Positions 1-8,630 of a DNA stretch of 64,000 bases are shown here, one piece after another. The DNA is from JACPUX01 sp964517465. GTDB lineage: Bacteria; Pseudomonadota; Gammaproteobacteria; Burkholderiales; Casimicrobiaceae. A program made the position numbers and the translations under genes. The stretch is taken from positions 124,001-188,000 of the forward strand of contig CAZFEK010000001.1 in the NCBI GenBank assembly GCA_964517465.1, written 5' to 3'. Under the pieces are notes generated by a model. The model was not told where the DNA came from, did not search any database, and saw only the letters and a program-made list of their open reading frames with translations. How positions within the stretch are numbered: the stretch's first letter is position 1; each line of letters begins with the position of its first letter.

Positions 1-3000
1 CAAGGCGCGCAAGAGTTTTTCGACATCGGCCAGATGTAAACCGACCGTGGGTTCATCCAGCACGTACAGCGTATGGCCTTTGCGCAAGGCGGCGCCGCGC
101 GCTCCGGGCGCATCGATTACTGGGCGCGCTTTGGCCAGTTCAGTGACCAGCTTCAAGCGTTGCGCTTCTCCGCCGGAAAGCGTGGGGCTCGCCTGCCCCA
201 AACTCAAATAGCCCAGGCCGACGTCTTGCATCAACTGCAGCGCGTGCTGCACCGCCGGGTGCGCGGCGAAGAATTCCAGCGCTTCGTCGACGCTCATGGC
301 CAGCACCTCGCCGATGCTTTTGCCCTTCCAAGTGATGGCAAGCGTTTCGGCATCGAAGCGCTGACCGCGACAGACTTCGCAAGGCACTTTCACGTCGGGC
401 AAGAAACTCATTTCGATTTTTTGCACGCCCTGCCCTTCGCAGGCCGCACAACGGCCGCCGCCAGGCGTTTTCTTCTTTCCTTTTCCAGTCGCCTGCCCGG
501 CGACGTTGAAAGAAAAGCGCGAGGCGCTATAGCCCCTGAGCCGGGCTTCTTGAGTTTCGGCAAACAAGCGCCGGATGTGATCCCAGAAGCCGACGTAAGT
601 GGCCGGGCAGGAACGCGGCGTCTTGCCTATGGGCGTCTGATCCACTTCCAGCACGCGGGCTATCGCGTCGATGTTTTCAATCGCCGCGCAGCCCAACCAA
701 GGCGCGCTCTTTTTCTGCCGCTCGGCGGTCAAGCGCAGCGCCAAGTTGTCGTGCAACACATCGCGCGCCAGCGTCGATTTGCCCGATCCGGATACGCCGG
801 TAATGACCACCAGTCGCGCCAGCGGTAGCTTCAGATCGAGGTTTCGCAAATTGTGCAGGCGCGCTTGGCGGATCACCAACGCGGGCGTTTGGCGACCGAC
901 CGGCCGCCGTGCTTGCAGCGGATGCAACAAAGGCTGCGCCAGGCAAGCCCCGGTGACCGAGGCGGGATTGGCCATCAATTGCCGCGCGTTCCCTTCGGCC
1001 ACCAAGGCGCCGCCCAGTTTGCCCGCGCCCGGCCCCAAGTCGATGACGTGATCGGCCTCGCGGATGGTGTCTTCGTCGTGCTCCACCACGACCAGGGTGT
1101 TGCCCTTGGCGGAAAGCCGCGCCAAGGTGTCGAGCAGCAGGCGGTTGTCGCGCGGATGCAGCCCGATGGTGGGCTCATCGAGGATGTAGCAAACTCCTTG
1201 CAAGTTCGAGCCCAATTGCGCCGCGAGACGTATGCGTTGCGCTTCGCCACCGGACAGCGTCGGCGCGGCGCGGTCGAGGCTGAGGTAAGCCAAGCCCACT
1301 TGGCGCAAAAAAGCCAGGCGATGCACGATCTCGGGCAACAAGTCACGCGCAATCGCGGCATCGCGGCCCTTGAGGTGCAAACCGTCGAGGAAGCGCTCTG
1401 CTTCTAGCACGGGCAAGGCACAAAGATCGGCGATCGATCGATCGCGAAAACGAACCGCAAGCGCGGTCGGGTTCAGCCGCTGGCCGGCGCAGTCAGGGCA
1501 ATGCTGGGCTTCGCCTTCGAACCATTCGTTCCACCACACCTCCTCGCCGCTTTGTTCAGCGTCGAAGCCTTCCAGCGCCAGACCGGTGCCAAAGCAGCGC
1601 TCGCACCAGCCGTGTTTCGAATTGTAGGAAAACAGCCGCGGATCGGGTTCCGGAAAACTTTTGCCACAGCAAGGACAGGCGCGCTTGGTGGAAAAGCTCA
1701 CCGCTTCCCTGGCGTTCGAAGCGAGCACCTGCAGCACGCCTTTGCCGAATTCGAGGGCGCTGGCCACGGCTTCTCGCAGGGCTTTTTCCGTGCGTCCCGA
1801 GACCGCCAAAGCCGCCACCGGCAACTCGATGTTGTGTTCGGAAAAGCGCGCCAGCCGCGGCCATTTCTTTGTGGGCAACAGATTGCCATCGACCCTGAGA
1901 TGCACAAAGCCTTTGTTCTTCGCCCATTTGGCGAGATCCGTGTAGAGCCCTTTGCGGCTCACCACCAAGGGTGCCAGCAGCGTGACGCTCTGGCCTTTCC
2001 AGTCGGCAAGGATGCGCGCAAGGATCGCGTCCGGGGTTTGCGGCTCGATGGGCACGGCACAATCGGGGCAAAACTGCGTGCCCAGTTTGACGTACAAGAG
2101 CCGCAGAAAATGATAGATCTCGGTCAGCGTGGCCACCGTGCTTTTGCGCCCGCCACGGCTGGTGCGCTGCTCGATCGCCACGGTGGGTGGTATGCCGTGT
2201 ATGGCGTCCACCTCGGGCCGCCCCGCCGGCTGCACGAACTGCCGCGCGTAAGCGTTGAGGCTTTCGAGATAGCGGCGTTGCCCTTCGGCGAAGAGGATGT
2301 CGAAGGCCAGGGTCGATTTGCCCGAGCCGGAAACCCCGGTGATGACGGTGAACCGATCCAGCGGCAGGTTAAGGTCGATGTTCTTGAGGTTGTGTTCGCG
2401 GGCGTGGTGAATGACGATCGAATCGGGCCGCGGCGGCGGCAAGGCCAAGGCGCGATACGCGCTGGCTGGCGCTTCGCGTGCGCTGAGCGCCGGTTTCAGG
2501 TAGGCGCGCAGCGCCGCCGCGGTGTGCGAGCGCGGTTCGTCGAGCAAGGCGCTCACTTCGCCGGCAAAAACCAATTCCCCGCCTTCGTCACCCCCTTCCG
2601 GGCCCAAGTCGATGATCCAATCCGCAGCAGCGATGACATCGAGATTGTGCTCGATGACGATGAGCGAATGCCCGGCCTCCAGCAGGCGCCGAAACGCCGC
2701 CAAGAGCTTGGCGATGTCTTCGAAATGTAGGCCCGTGGTGGGTTCGTCGAACAAGAACAGCGTAGGCTTGCCGGCGCTTTTGGCGCTGGCGGCATCGGCC
2801 AGGTATCCGGCAAGCTTGAGGCGTTGCGCTTCGCCGCCGGACAGCGTGGGCACCGGTTGACCCAGGCGCAGGTAGTCGAGTCCGACCTGAACCAGCGGCG
2901 CAAGGCGCGCGGCGATTTCGCGTTCGCCTTCAAAGAAACTCAGCGCTTGAGCAACGGTGAGTTCCAGCACTTGATCGATGCTGCGTTCGCGATATTGAAG

Positions 3001-5739
3001 TTCGCGTATCTCCTGCCGGTAGCGCGTGCCGTTGCAATCCGGGCAACGCAAATAAACGTCCGACAAAAACTGCATTTCGACATGTTCAAAACCGTTGCCG
3101 CCGCAAGTGGGGCAACGTCCATTGCCGGAGTTGAAGCTGAAAGTGCCCGGCGTGTAGCCCCGCTCCTTGGCTTCGGGCAAAGCGGCGAACTTGGCGCGGA
3201 TGGCATCGAAAGCGCCCACATACACCGCCGGATTCGAGCGCGTGGTTTTGCCGATCGGCGCTTGATCGACCAGTACTACCTCGGCAAGCGCCTCGGCTCC
3301 GGTGAGTTGGTCGAATTCGCCAGGCTGCTCGCCGCTGCGGCCCAGCGCTTTTTGCAAGGCCGGGTGCAACACTTCGCTCACTAGCGTCGATTTGCCCGAG
3401 CCGGAAACGCCGGTGACGCAAACCAATCCTTGCAGGGGAAAATCGACCTCCAGGTTCTTGAGGTTATGTTCGCGCGCCCCGGTGAGCCGCAGGCGGGGTC
3501 CGCGGCGCAGCACCCTCGGCGGTTCGGGGGGGGCGACGCGTTTTTTCCCTGATAGATAGTCGGCGGTCAGCGTGCGCGCTTGATCGAGGTCGCTCGGTCG
3601 CCCGTGGAAAACGACTTCTCCGCCGCGCTCTCCCGGACCCGGACCGATGTCGAGCAGACGATCGGCGGCGCGCATGATTTGCGGATCATGCTCGACCACG
3701 ACCAGCGTATTGCCGGCATCGCGCAGGCGCTGCATCACCTCGACGATGCGTCCCACATCGCGCGGGTGCAGACCGATCGAAGGTTCGTCGAGCACGAACA
3801 GGGTGTTGATGAGGGAAGTGCCCAGCGCCGTGGTGAGATTGATGCGCTGCACTTCGCCGCCCGAGAGCGTGCGCGATTGGCGATCGAGCGTGAGGTAGCC
3901 CAGGCCCACGGTTTGCAGATAGCCAATGCGGGCGCGGATTTCGGTGAGCAGGAGTTCGAGCGCCAGATCCTTCGCGCCGCCAGCGCTCGCTGGTGTGCCT
4001 TCCCCCCCTCCCCCTTCCGAGGGAAGGGGGTGAGTGCGGTTCGCGGGCGGTGCCCGCTCCGGTGTTTGGCTTGCGCGCTCTTGGGGCGGCCCGGCGGCGG
4101 CTGGTGTACCTTCCCCCCACCCCCCTTCCGAGGGAAGGGGGTGAGTGCGGTTCGCGGGCTGTGCCCGCTTCGGTGTTTGGCTTGCGCGCTCTTGGGGCGG
4201 CCCGGCGGCGGCTGGTGTGCCTTCCCCCCCACCCCCTTCCGAGGGAAGGGGGTGAGTACGGTTCGCGGGCTGTGCCCGCTCCGGTGTTTGGCTTGCGCGC
4301 TCTTGGGGCGGCCCGGCGAGCGCGCTTTTGCTCTGATCTGCGGCCAGACCCTCGAAGAAATGACTCAAGCGGGCGATGGGCAGGCGGTTGAGTTCGTGGA
4401 GATGAAGCCCGGGTAGCGCAGCGAACGTCTCGTCGCTCCAGGCCACACCTTGCGGACGCCAGCGCGGGATGTTGCCCAAGGCGTTTCGGGCGTGGGCGTG
4501 GCTGCCCACGCGCCACAGCAGCGCTTCGGGTTTCAAACGCGCGCCCTGACAAGCCGGGCAGGGTGTATAGGAGCGATAACGCGACAACAGCACGCGGATG
4601 TGCATTTTGTAGGCTTTGCTCTCCAGCCACTCGAAAAAGCGGCGCACGCCATACCATTTTCCAGGCCAGGATTTGGCCCAACTCACCCATCCCGGCGCGC
4701 CTTCGAGAAGCCAGTGACGCGCCTCGGAGGAAAGTTCGCGCACCGGAACATCCAGGGCAATGCCGTCCTTCTTGGCGCAAGTTTCCAAATCGCGCTGGCA
4801 CTCCTTGAACGACTCGGTTTGCCAAGGCTTCACCGCGCCGCCTTTTAGCGTCTTGCTTTCGTCGGGCACCACCAGACCGAAATCGACGCCGATGACGCGA
4901 CCAAAACCGCGGCAAGTTTCGCATGCGCCGAGCGGCGAGTTGAAGGAAAAAACCGAGGGGCTGACTTCGGCATAGTGGATGTCGCAGTCGGCGCAATGCC
5001 AGTCGGTGGAGAAGCGCCATTGAGCGATTTCATGAGCCTCACCTTCGGCCAGCGCACGCACCGCGAGACGCCCTTGGCCCACACGAAGCGCGGCTTCCAG
5101 CGCCTCGGCAAGGCGAGCCGGCTCGACGGCTGCGAGCCGGAAGCGGTCTTGCACCACTTCCAGCGCGTCTTTGCTGCGCGCATGGATGCGCGTGTAGCCT
5201 TGGCGTTCCAGCAGCGCGAGCACCTCGGCTTCCTTGAAGTTATGCGGCACGGGAACGGCAAAAGTCACCAGCACGCGCGGGTCGCCCAAACCCGCCACGC
5301 GCGCCCGCAAAGCGGCGGCAATACTCGCGGGATCATCTCGGCGCACCGCTTGACCGCAGCCGCGGCAATACAGCGTCGCCGTGCGCGCGAACAGCAGCTT
5401 GAGGTAGTCAGCCAGTTCCGTCATGGTGCCCACGGTGGAGCGCGAGCTGCGCACCGGGTTGGTCTGGTCGATGGCAATCGCCGGCGGAATGCCCTCGATG
5501 CGATCGACCTGGGGCCTATCCATGCGGTCGAGAAACTGCCGCGCGTAGGGACTGAAGGTTTCGACGTAACGCCGCTGCCCTTCGGCATACAGCGTGTCGA
5601 AGACCAACGAAGATTTGCCCGAACCCGAAACGCCGGTCACCACCGTGAGCGCGTCGGTGGCCAGATCGAGATCGAGGTTCTTGAGGTTGTTCTGGCGCGC
5701 GCCGAAGATGCGAATGGCGCGCCGGGGAATCTCTTTCAT
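1..5739 (-). CDS. uvrA: Double-length UvrA-type excinuclease ATPase (partial, C-terminus beyond window)
   Basis: DNA damage-recognition ATPase of the UvrA family. The frame from ATG 5739 stays open to the left edge, giving at least 1913 residues, about twice a normal UvrA (about 940). Four Walker A motifs of the form GVSGSGKS(S/T) are visible, with lysines near residues 42, 783, 1141 and 1654. They pair with four LSGGE signatures near residues 625, 965, 1495 and 1856, so two whole UvrA units are joined head to tail. CxxC zinc-finger pairs are also present, such as the CPTC/CPDC pair of the first unit. Long UvrA paralogues of this kind are known in Betaproteobacteria, with an uncertain role beside ordinary UvrA. 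A proline-rich repeat insertion interrupts the first unit at about residues 473-584. Only the last few dozen residues should be missing. No uvrB or uvrC is nearby. Confidence 0.93.
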   Translation of the reverse strand, partial: MKEIPRRAIRIFGARQNNLKNLDLDLATDALTVVTGVSGSGKSSLVFDTLYAEGQRRYVETFSPYARQFLDRMDRPQVDRIEGIPPAIAIDQTNPVRSSRSTVGTMTELADYLKLLFARTATLYCRGCGQAVRRDDPASIAAALRARVAGLGDPRVLVTFAVPVPHNFKEAEVLALLERQGYTRIHARSKDALEVVQDRFRLAAVEPARLAEALEAALRVGQGRLAVRALAEGEAHEIAQWRFSTDWHCADCDIHYAEVSPSVFSFNSPLGACETCRGFGRVIGVDFGLVVPDESKTLKGGAVKPWQTESFKECQRDLETCAKKDGIALDVPVRELSSEARHWLLEGAPGWVSWAKSWPGKWYGVRRFFEWLESKAYKMHIRVLLSRYRSYTPCPACQGARLKPEALLWRVGSHAHARNALGNIPRWRPQGVAWSDETFAALPGLHLHELNRLPIARLSHFFEGLAADQSKSALAGPPQERASQTPERAQPANRTHPLPSEGGGGEGTPAAAGPPQERASQTPKRAQPANRTHPLPSEGGWGEGTPAAAGPPQERASQTPERAPPANRTHPLPSEGGGGEGTPASAGGAKDLALELLLTEIRARIGYLQTVGLGYLTLDRQSRTLSGGEVQRINLTTALGTSLINTLFVLDEPSIGLHPRDVGRIVEVMQRLRDAGNTLVVVEHDPQIMRAADRLLDIGPGPGERGGEVVFHGRPSDLDQARTLTADYLSGKKRVAPPEPPRVLRRGPRLRLTGAREHNLKNLEVDFPLQGLVCVTGVSGSGKSTLVSEVLHPALQKALGRSGEQPGEFDQLTGAEALAEVVLVDQAPIGKTTRSNPAVYVGAFDAIRAKFAALPEAKERGYTPGTFSFNSGNGRCPTCGGNGFEHVEMQFLSDVYLRCPDCNGTRYRQEIRELQYRERSIDQVLELTVAQALSFFEGEREIAARLAPLVQVGLDYLRLGQPVPTLSGGEAQRLKLAGYLADAASAKSAGKPTLFLFDEPTTGLHFEDIAKLLAAFRRLLEAGHSLIVIEHNLDVIAAADWIIDLGPEGGDEGGELVFAGEVSALLDEPRSHTAAALRAYLKPALSAREAPASAYRALALPPPRPDSIVIHHAREHNLKNIDLNLPLDRFTVITGVSGSGKSTLAFDILFAEGQRRYLESLNAYARQFVQPAGRPEVDAIHGIPPTVAIEQRTSRGGRKSTVATLTEIYHFLRLLYVKLGTQFCPDCAVPIEPQTPDAILARILADWKGQSVTLLAPLVVSRKGLYTDLAKWAKNKGFVHLRVDGNLLPTKKWPRLARFSEHNIELPVAALAVSGRTEKALREAVASALEFGKGVLQVLASNAREAVSFSTKRACPCCGKSFPEPDPRLFSYNSKHGWCERCFGTGLALEGFDAEQSGEEVWWNEWFEGEAQHCPDCAGQRLNPTALAVRFRDRSIADLCALPVLEAERFLDGLHLKGRDAAIARDLLPEIVHRLAFLRQVGLAYLSLDRAAPTLSGGEAQRIRLAAQLGSNLQGVCYILDEPTIGLHPRDNRLLLDTLARLSAKGNTLVVVEHDEDTIREADHVIDLGPGAGKLGGALVAEGNARQLMANPASVTGACLAQPLLHPLQARRPVGRQTPALVIRQARLHNLRNLDLKLPLARLVVITGVSGSGKSTLARDVLHDNLALRLTAERQKKSAPWLGCAAIENIDAIARVLEVDQTPIGKTPRSCPATYVGFWDHIRRLFAETQEARLRGYSASRFSFNVAGQATGKGKKKTPGGGRCAACEGQGVQKIEMSFLPDVKVPCEVCRGQRFDAETLAITWKGKSIGEVLAMSVDEALEFFAAHPAVQHALQLMQDVGLGYLSLGQASPTLSGGEAQRLKLVTELAKARPVIDAPGARGAALRKGHTLYVLDEPTVGLHLADVEKLLRAL
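3989..4321. repeat. Three tandem 111-bp repeats inside uvrA, in frame
   Basis: Three nearly identical copies begin at 3989, 4100 and 4211, exactly 111 bp apart, so each adds 37 codons and keeps the uvrA frame. Each copy holds two hairpin-forming stretches: CCCCCTTCC-GAG-GGAAGGGGG, and a GCGGGC/GCCCGC pair separated by three bases. Read in the UvrA frame, each copy encodes a proline- and glycine-rich segment containing PPQERASQTP and SEGG. The sequence looks like a dispersed REP-like hairpin element that entered the gene and was amplified. It falls between the FFEGL helix and the segment before the first ABC signature, where an added loop is most likely tolerated. Confidence 0.9.
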
Positions 5740-5821
5740 GGGTGCCCAGGGAGTAACCCGACAAGGCTCTTGGCAGCCTCGCCGAAATCACCCGCAGCGA
5801 GTTCGCAAGAAGTTGGTGCGT

Positions 5822-6448
5822 TCAGGCTTTCGCCGCCTTCTCCCGGGCCGCCTTCTCCGCCGCCAAGGTGGCAACGACGGCGGGGCGAGCGGCGATGCGT
5901 CCGCTGTACGCCTCGAACACCGGCCAGCGAGATAGATCGACCTTCACCCACTTCGACCAACCGAGGACAGTGAAAAGGTAGGCATCGGCCACACTGTACT
6001 GGTCGCCCAAAAGATAGGTCGAAATCGCGAGATGTTTGGCCACATACTCCAGACGCCGGTCCAGCGCCGCGCGGGCAAAGTTCTTCCAGTCTTCCGAAGC
6101 CTTGGAATTGAACAAAGGGCTGTAGGATTTGTGCAGCTCCGTGGCGAGATAGTTGAGCCACTCGATCAGTCGATAGTGCGCCATGGTGTTCGGCGCCGGC
6201 GCAAGGCCAGCAGCAGGTGCTAAATCGGCGACGTACTGCAGTATGGCTGCCCCTTCGGTGAGCACCTGCCCGTCATCCAGCGCCAAAGCCGGCACATAAC
6301 CCTTGGGGTTGATGGCGAAGAAGTCGCCGCCGCTGGCCGTCTTCTTGGAGCCGAGATCGACCGTTACCGCCTCGAAAGCCAGGCCGCTTTCATAAAGCGC
6401 GATATGCGCGGGCAAAGACGAAGCGCCGGGGCTGAAATAGAGTTTCAT
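5822..6448 (-). CDS. Glutathione S-transferase family protein, Cys10 replaced by Ser
   Basis: A 208-residue soluble protein with the two-domain glutathione transferase layout. Residues 1-80 form the thioredoxin-like N-terminal domain with the NPKGYVPAL cis-proline segment and the LTEGAAILQY glutathione-binding segment. The rest is the helical C-terminal domain. It matches the bacterial beta class, whose start normally reads SPGACSL with a catalytic Cys10; here it reads SPGASSL, so that cysteine is a serine. Activity may therefore differ from typical beta-class enzymes. The start ATG at 6448 has a GGAG site about 7 bases upstream. The gene is last in the leftward series behind the benzoate genes, 39 bp after the phosphoesterase gene, so a role in detoxifying reactive aromatic or epoxide products is possible but unproven. 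Confidence 0.88.
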   Translation of the reverse strand: MKLYFSPGASSLPAHIALYESGLAFEAVTVDLGSKKTASGGDFFAINPKGYVPALALDDGQVLTEGAAILQYVADLAPAAGLAPAPNTMAHYRLIEWLNYLATELHKSYSPLFNSKASEDWKNFARAALDRRLEYVAKHLAISTYLLGDQYSVADAYLFTVLGWSKWVKVDLSRWPVFEAYSGRIAARPAVVATLAAEKAAREKAAKA

Positions 6449-6487
6449 GTTTGATCTCCTTCATGGATAACGAGTTCGCCGCAAGAC

Positions 6488-7363
6488 TCAAGCATGGCTT
6501 GCGGCCATCTCGGACGCGACGGAAATGGACAAGAGCCCTACCAAGGTCTCCAAGCCCTCGCCCGGATATCCCCATTGGTAGCTAAAGAGCCGCGTTGCGC
6601 CGACCCTCTGATCGACGTTGTAATGCGTATGCCCGTAAACCCAGGCGGCCGGTTCATAGGCGATTAGCTCGCTGCAATCGCTGGCAAAAGCGGGACTCAG
6701 CGTATCCTTCGCGTACTGAGGCGCAAGCGCCAGGGGATGCGGCGCATGGTGCGTGGCGACCACGGTGATGCCGTCAAACGGCAGCGCGAGCTTTGCGCCG
6801 AGCCAGGTTCGGCTCGCCTCGTGCCGCGCCAGCGCCTCCTCGGGCTGGTAGAACCCGCCGCTGGGGGAACGAATGCGCCGATGATCGAGCAAGCCCTGCA
6901 GCGCATGCTCCATCATTTCGCGGCGGCGCAGACGGCCATAGAGGCGGTAATCGGTCCACAGCGTGCAGCCCAGCACGCGCAGCGCTTTGCCTTGCAAAGG
7001 GAAACTCGCCTGCTCGTTCTCCAGGAAACGCACGTTTCGCGTGCGACTCGCACGCCCATGCAATTCGCGCAGCAGCGGATCGATCTCGTGACGATAAAAT
7101 TCGTGGTTGCCGGCCACGTACACCACGGGTTTGGGCGCAAACGAAGTTTCGGCCCAGGCCAGCCCGTCGCTGCCGGTGGAAAGATCTCCCACGATGATCA
7201 CCAAGTCGGCCGTAGCGGCCTTTTCAGCCGCCTTCCTGCCCAATTCGGCAAGCACCTCGTCAATGCCGGATTCGCTGAGTCCCGCTCGCGAAAGCTGCGC
7301 CCGCCGAACCTCGAGATGCACGTCGGACAGCACCGCCAAGGTGATCGCTCGCGCGTCTTCCAT
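6488..7363 (-). CDS. Calcineurin-like metallophosphoesterase
   Basis: A 291-residue protein with the full metallophosphoesterase motif series: DVH (Asp14, His16), GDLS (Asp60), GNHEFY (Asn86, His87), a later THHAPH and a GHTHYN near the C-terminus. These residues bind the di-metal centre that hydrolyses phosphomonoesters or phosphodiesters in this superfamily. There is no signal peptide, so it should be cytoplasmic. The substrate cannot be told from sequence. It starts 8 bp after the thioesterase stop and so is probably co-transcribed with it. Its place in a benzoate gene series gives no clear clue to its job and may be fortuitous. Confidence 0.85.
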   Translation of the reverse strand: MEDARAITLAVLSDVHLEVRRAQLSRAGLSESGIDEVLAELGRKAAEKAATADLVIIVGDLSTGSDGLAWAETSFAPKPVVYVAGNHEFYRHEIDPLLRELHGRASRTRNVRFLENEQASFPLQGKALRVLGCTLWTDYRLYGRLRRREMMEHALQGLLDHRRIRSPSGGFYQPEEALARHEASRTWLGAKLALPFDGITVVATHHAPHPLALAPQYAKDTLSPAFASDCSELIAYEPAAWVYGHTHYNVDQRVGATRLFSYQWGYPGEGLETLVGLLSISVASEMAASHA

Positions 7364-7371
7364 GCGCTCTT

Positions 7372-7785
7372 TCAGGCGTCTTGCACGAAAGGTGCGAACC
7401 GGCCCCGCCAGTCCTCGTCCAAAGGCAGCGGGCGATAAGTCTCCAGATTGAGCAGTACCAGCACCAAACGCGCTTTCAAGCGCGCCTCGTCACCGCAGTT
7501 GGCCGCGACCGCCACATCGATCGAGCTGCGCCCGAGGCGAGTGATCCAGAGCCGAAACACGAGCTGGTCTCCATGCCGGCTGGGTTTGATGAAATCACAC
7601 TCCAGCCGGACCGTGGGCACCCCCAGACGCAAACGGTCGTGCAATTCGGGAAAACCGATGCCTACGCCCTCGCTGAACCAGTCTTCGACCACTTCATTGA
7701 GCAGACCCATGTAGCGGGGATAAAAGACGATGCCCGCCGGATCACAATGCTGAAAACGGATGAGTTTTTCGCGTCGATATTCCAT
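7372..7785 (-). CDS. Acyl-CoA thioesterase, 4-hydroxybenzoyl-CoA thioesterase family
   Basis: A 137-residue hotdog-fold protein. The N-terminal RFQHCDPAGIVFYPRY segment is the family signature, with Asp15 at the catalytic position. Family members hydrolyse aromatic or short acyl-CoA thioesters in the cytoplasm. It lies between an alpha/beta hydrolase gene (9 bp upstream) and a phosphoesterase gene (8 bp downstream), in the series that also holds benzoate-CoA ligase. A likely role is releasing CoA from benzoyl-CoA or dead-end CoA thioesters to relieve CoA depletion. This is inferred from context. It resembles YbgC, but the window has a separate ybgC beside tolQ. Confidence 0.85.
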   Translation of the reverse strand: MEYRREKLIRFQHCDPAGIVFYPRYMGLLNEVVEDWFSEGVGIGFPELHDRLRLGVPTVRLECDFIKPSRHGDQLVFRLWITRLGRSSIDVAVAANCGDEARLKARLVLVLLNLETYRPLPLDEDWRGRFAPFVQDA

Positions 7786-7794
7786 GCCCCGATT

Positions 7795-8568
7795 CTATTC
7801 GCGAATGCTCGCCCGCGCCACCAATCGCCTCGAAGCCTCCAGCACCGCTTGGGGCTGATCGCGGTGCGGCGAATGCCGGCAATCCTCCAAAAGCAACAGC
7901 TCGCAATCCGGCGCGAGTTCGGCGATTCGCCGCACTTGGCGCGCGGTGCCATATTCATCGTCCTCGCCCTGAATCGCCAGGATGGGGCAGGTAATCCGCG
8001 GCACCCATTCCTCGATATTCCACGATCGAAACGCGGGATCAAGCCAGATGTCGTTCCAGCCCCAAAAAGCGCCGTCGACGTCGTCGTGATATCGCTCTAG
8101 CCGCGTGCGCAGATCGCCGGTCTGATACGCCGCTTTGGCAGCAGTGATACTCGAGATCGAAAGCTCTTCGACGAAAAGGTGCGGCGCCAGCACGATCAGG
8201 CCGCGCACCGCGAAGCCGCTGCCTGCATGGATCAGCGCAATCGAGGCGCCGTCGCTGTGCCCGAACAAGATGGGTGCCTCGATTTCCAAGGCGCGCAGAA
8301 GTTCTGGCAAAACTTGCTGCGCCTCCTCATGCATGAAGGCGACGCCTCGCTTCTTCGTCAGGTGGTCGGAATGGCCGTAGCCGCCGCGCGAATAGCTAAT
8401 GGTTTCGCAGCCCGTGGCATCGGCCAGCCGCTGCGGAAAATCCCGCCACATCGCAACCGAACCGAGACCCTCGTGCAACATGACGATGATCGGCCGCGGG
8501 TCGGGGGCGTGCGCGGGGTGATAACGCCGCAACTCGAGCTGCTGGCCGTCGACGCGAATCAGGCTCAT
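7795..8568 (-). CDS. Alpha/beta hydrolase of the benzoate gene cluster
   Basis: A 257-residue serine hydrolase. Visible are the HEGLGSVAMW oxyanion region, the nucleophile elbow GHSDGAS, an acidic GEDDEYG segment and a late CRHSPH histidine, which give a full Ser-Asp-His triad. An upstream extension in frame would reach 8736 and run over livF, so the ATG at 8568, which begins MSLIRVDG, is preferred. There is no signal peptide. Hydrolases of this type accompany box (aerobic benzoyl-CoA) clusters and have been thought to act on lactones or ring-cleavage side products; the exact substrate is not known. It follows livF by 62 bp. Confidence 0.85.
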   Translation of the reverse strand: MSLIRVDGQQLELRRYHPAHAPDPRPIIVMLHEGLGSVAMWRDFPQRLADATGCETISYSRGGYGHSDHLTKKRGVAFMHEEAQQVLPELLRALEIEAPILFGHSDGASIALIHAGSGFAVRGLIVLAPHLFVEELSISSITAAKAAYQTGDLRTRLERYHDDVDGAFWGWNDIWLDPAFRSWNIEEWVPRITCPILAIQGEDDEYGTARQVRRIAELAPDCELLLLEDCRHSPHRDQPQAVLEASRRLVARASIRE

Positions 8569-8630
8569 CGGCCGCTTCCCGGGCTGCGTCGCTCGCTTGG
8601 AACCAGCGTGTGGGACTTCACGCGGACCGT

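Noticed and set aside
1501..2730. 409-residue open frame on the plus strand
   Set aside because: It lies fully antisense to uvrA, whose motifs are clear; long antisense frames are expected at this GC content.
3989..4321. CRISPR-like repeat series
   Set aside because: The 111-bp units adjoin each other with no unique spacers, and they are read as part of UvrA.
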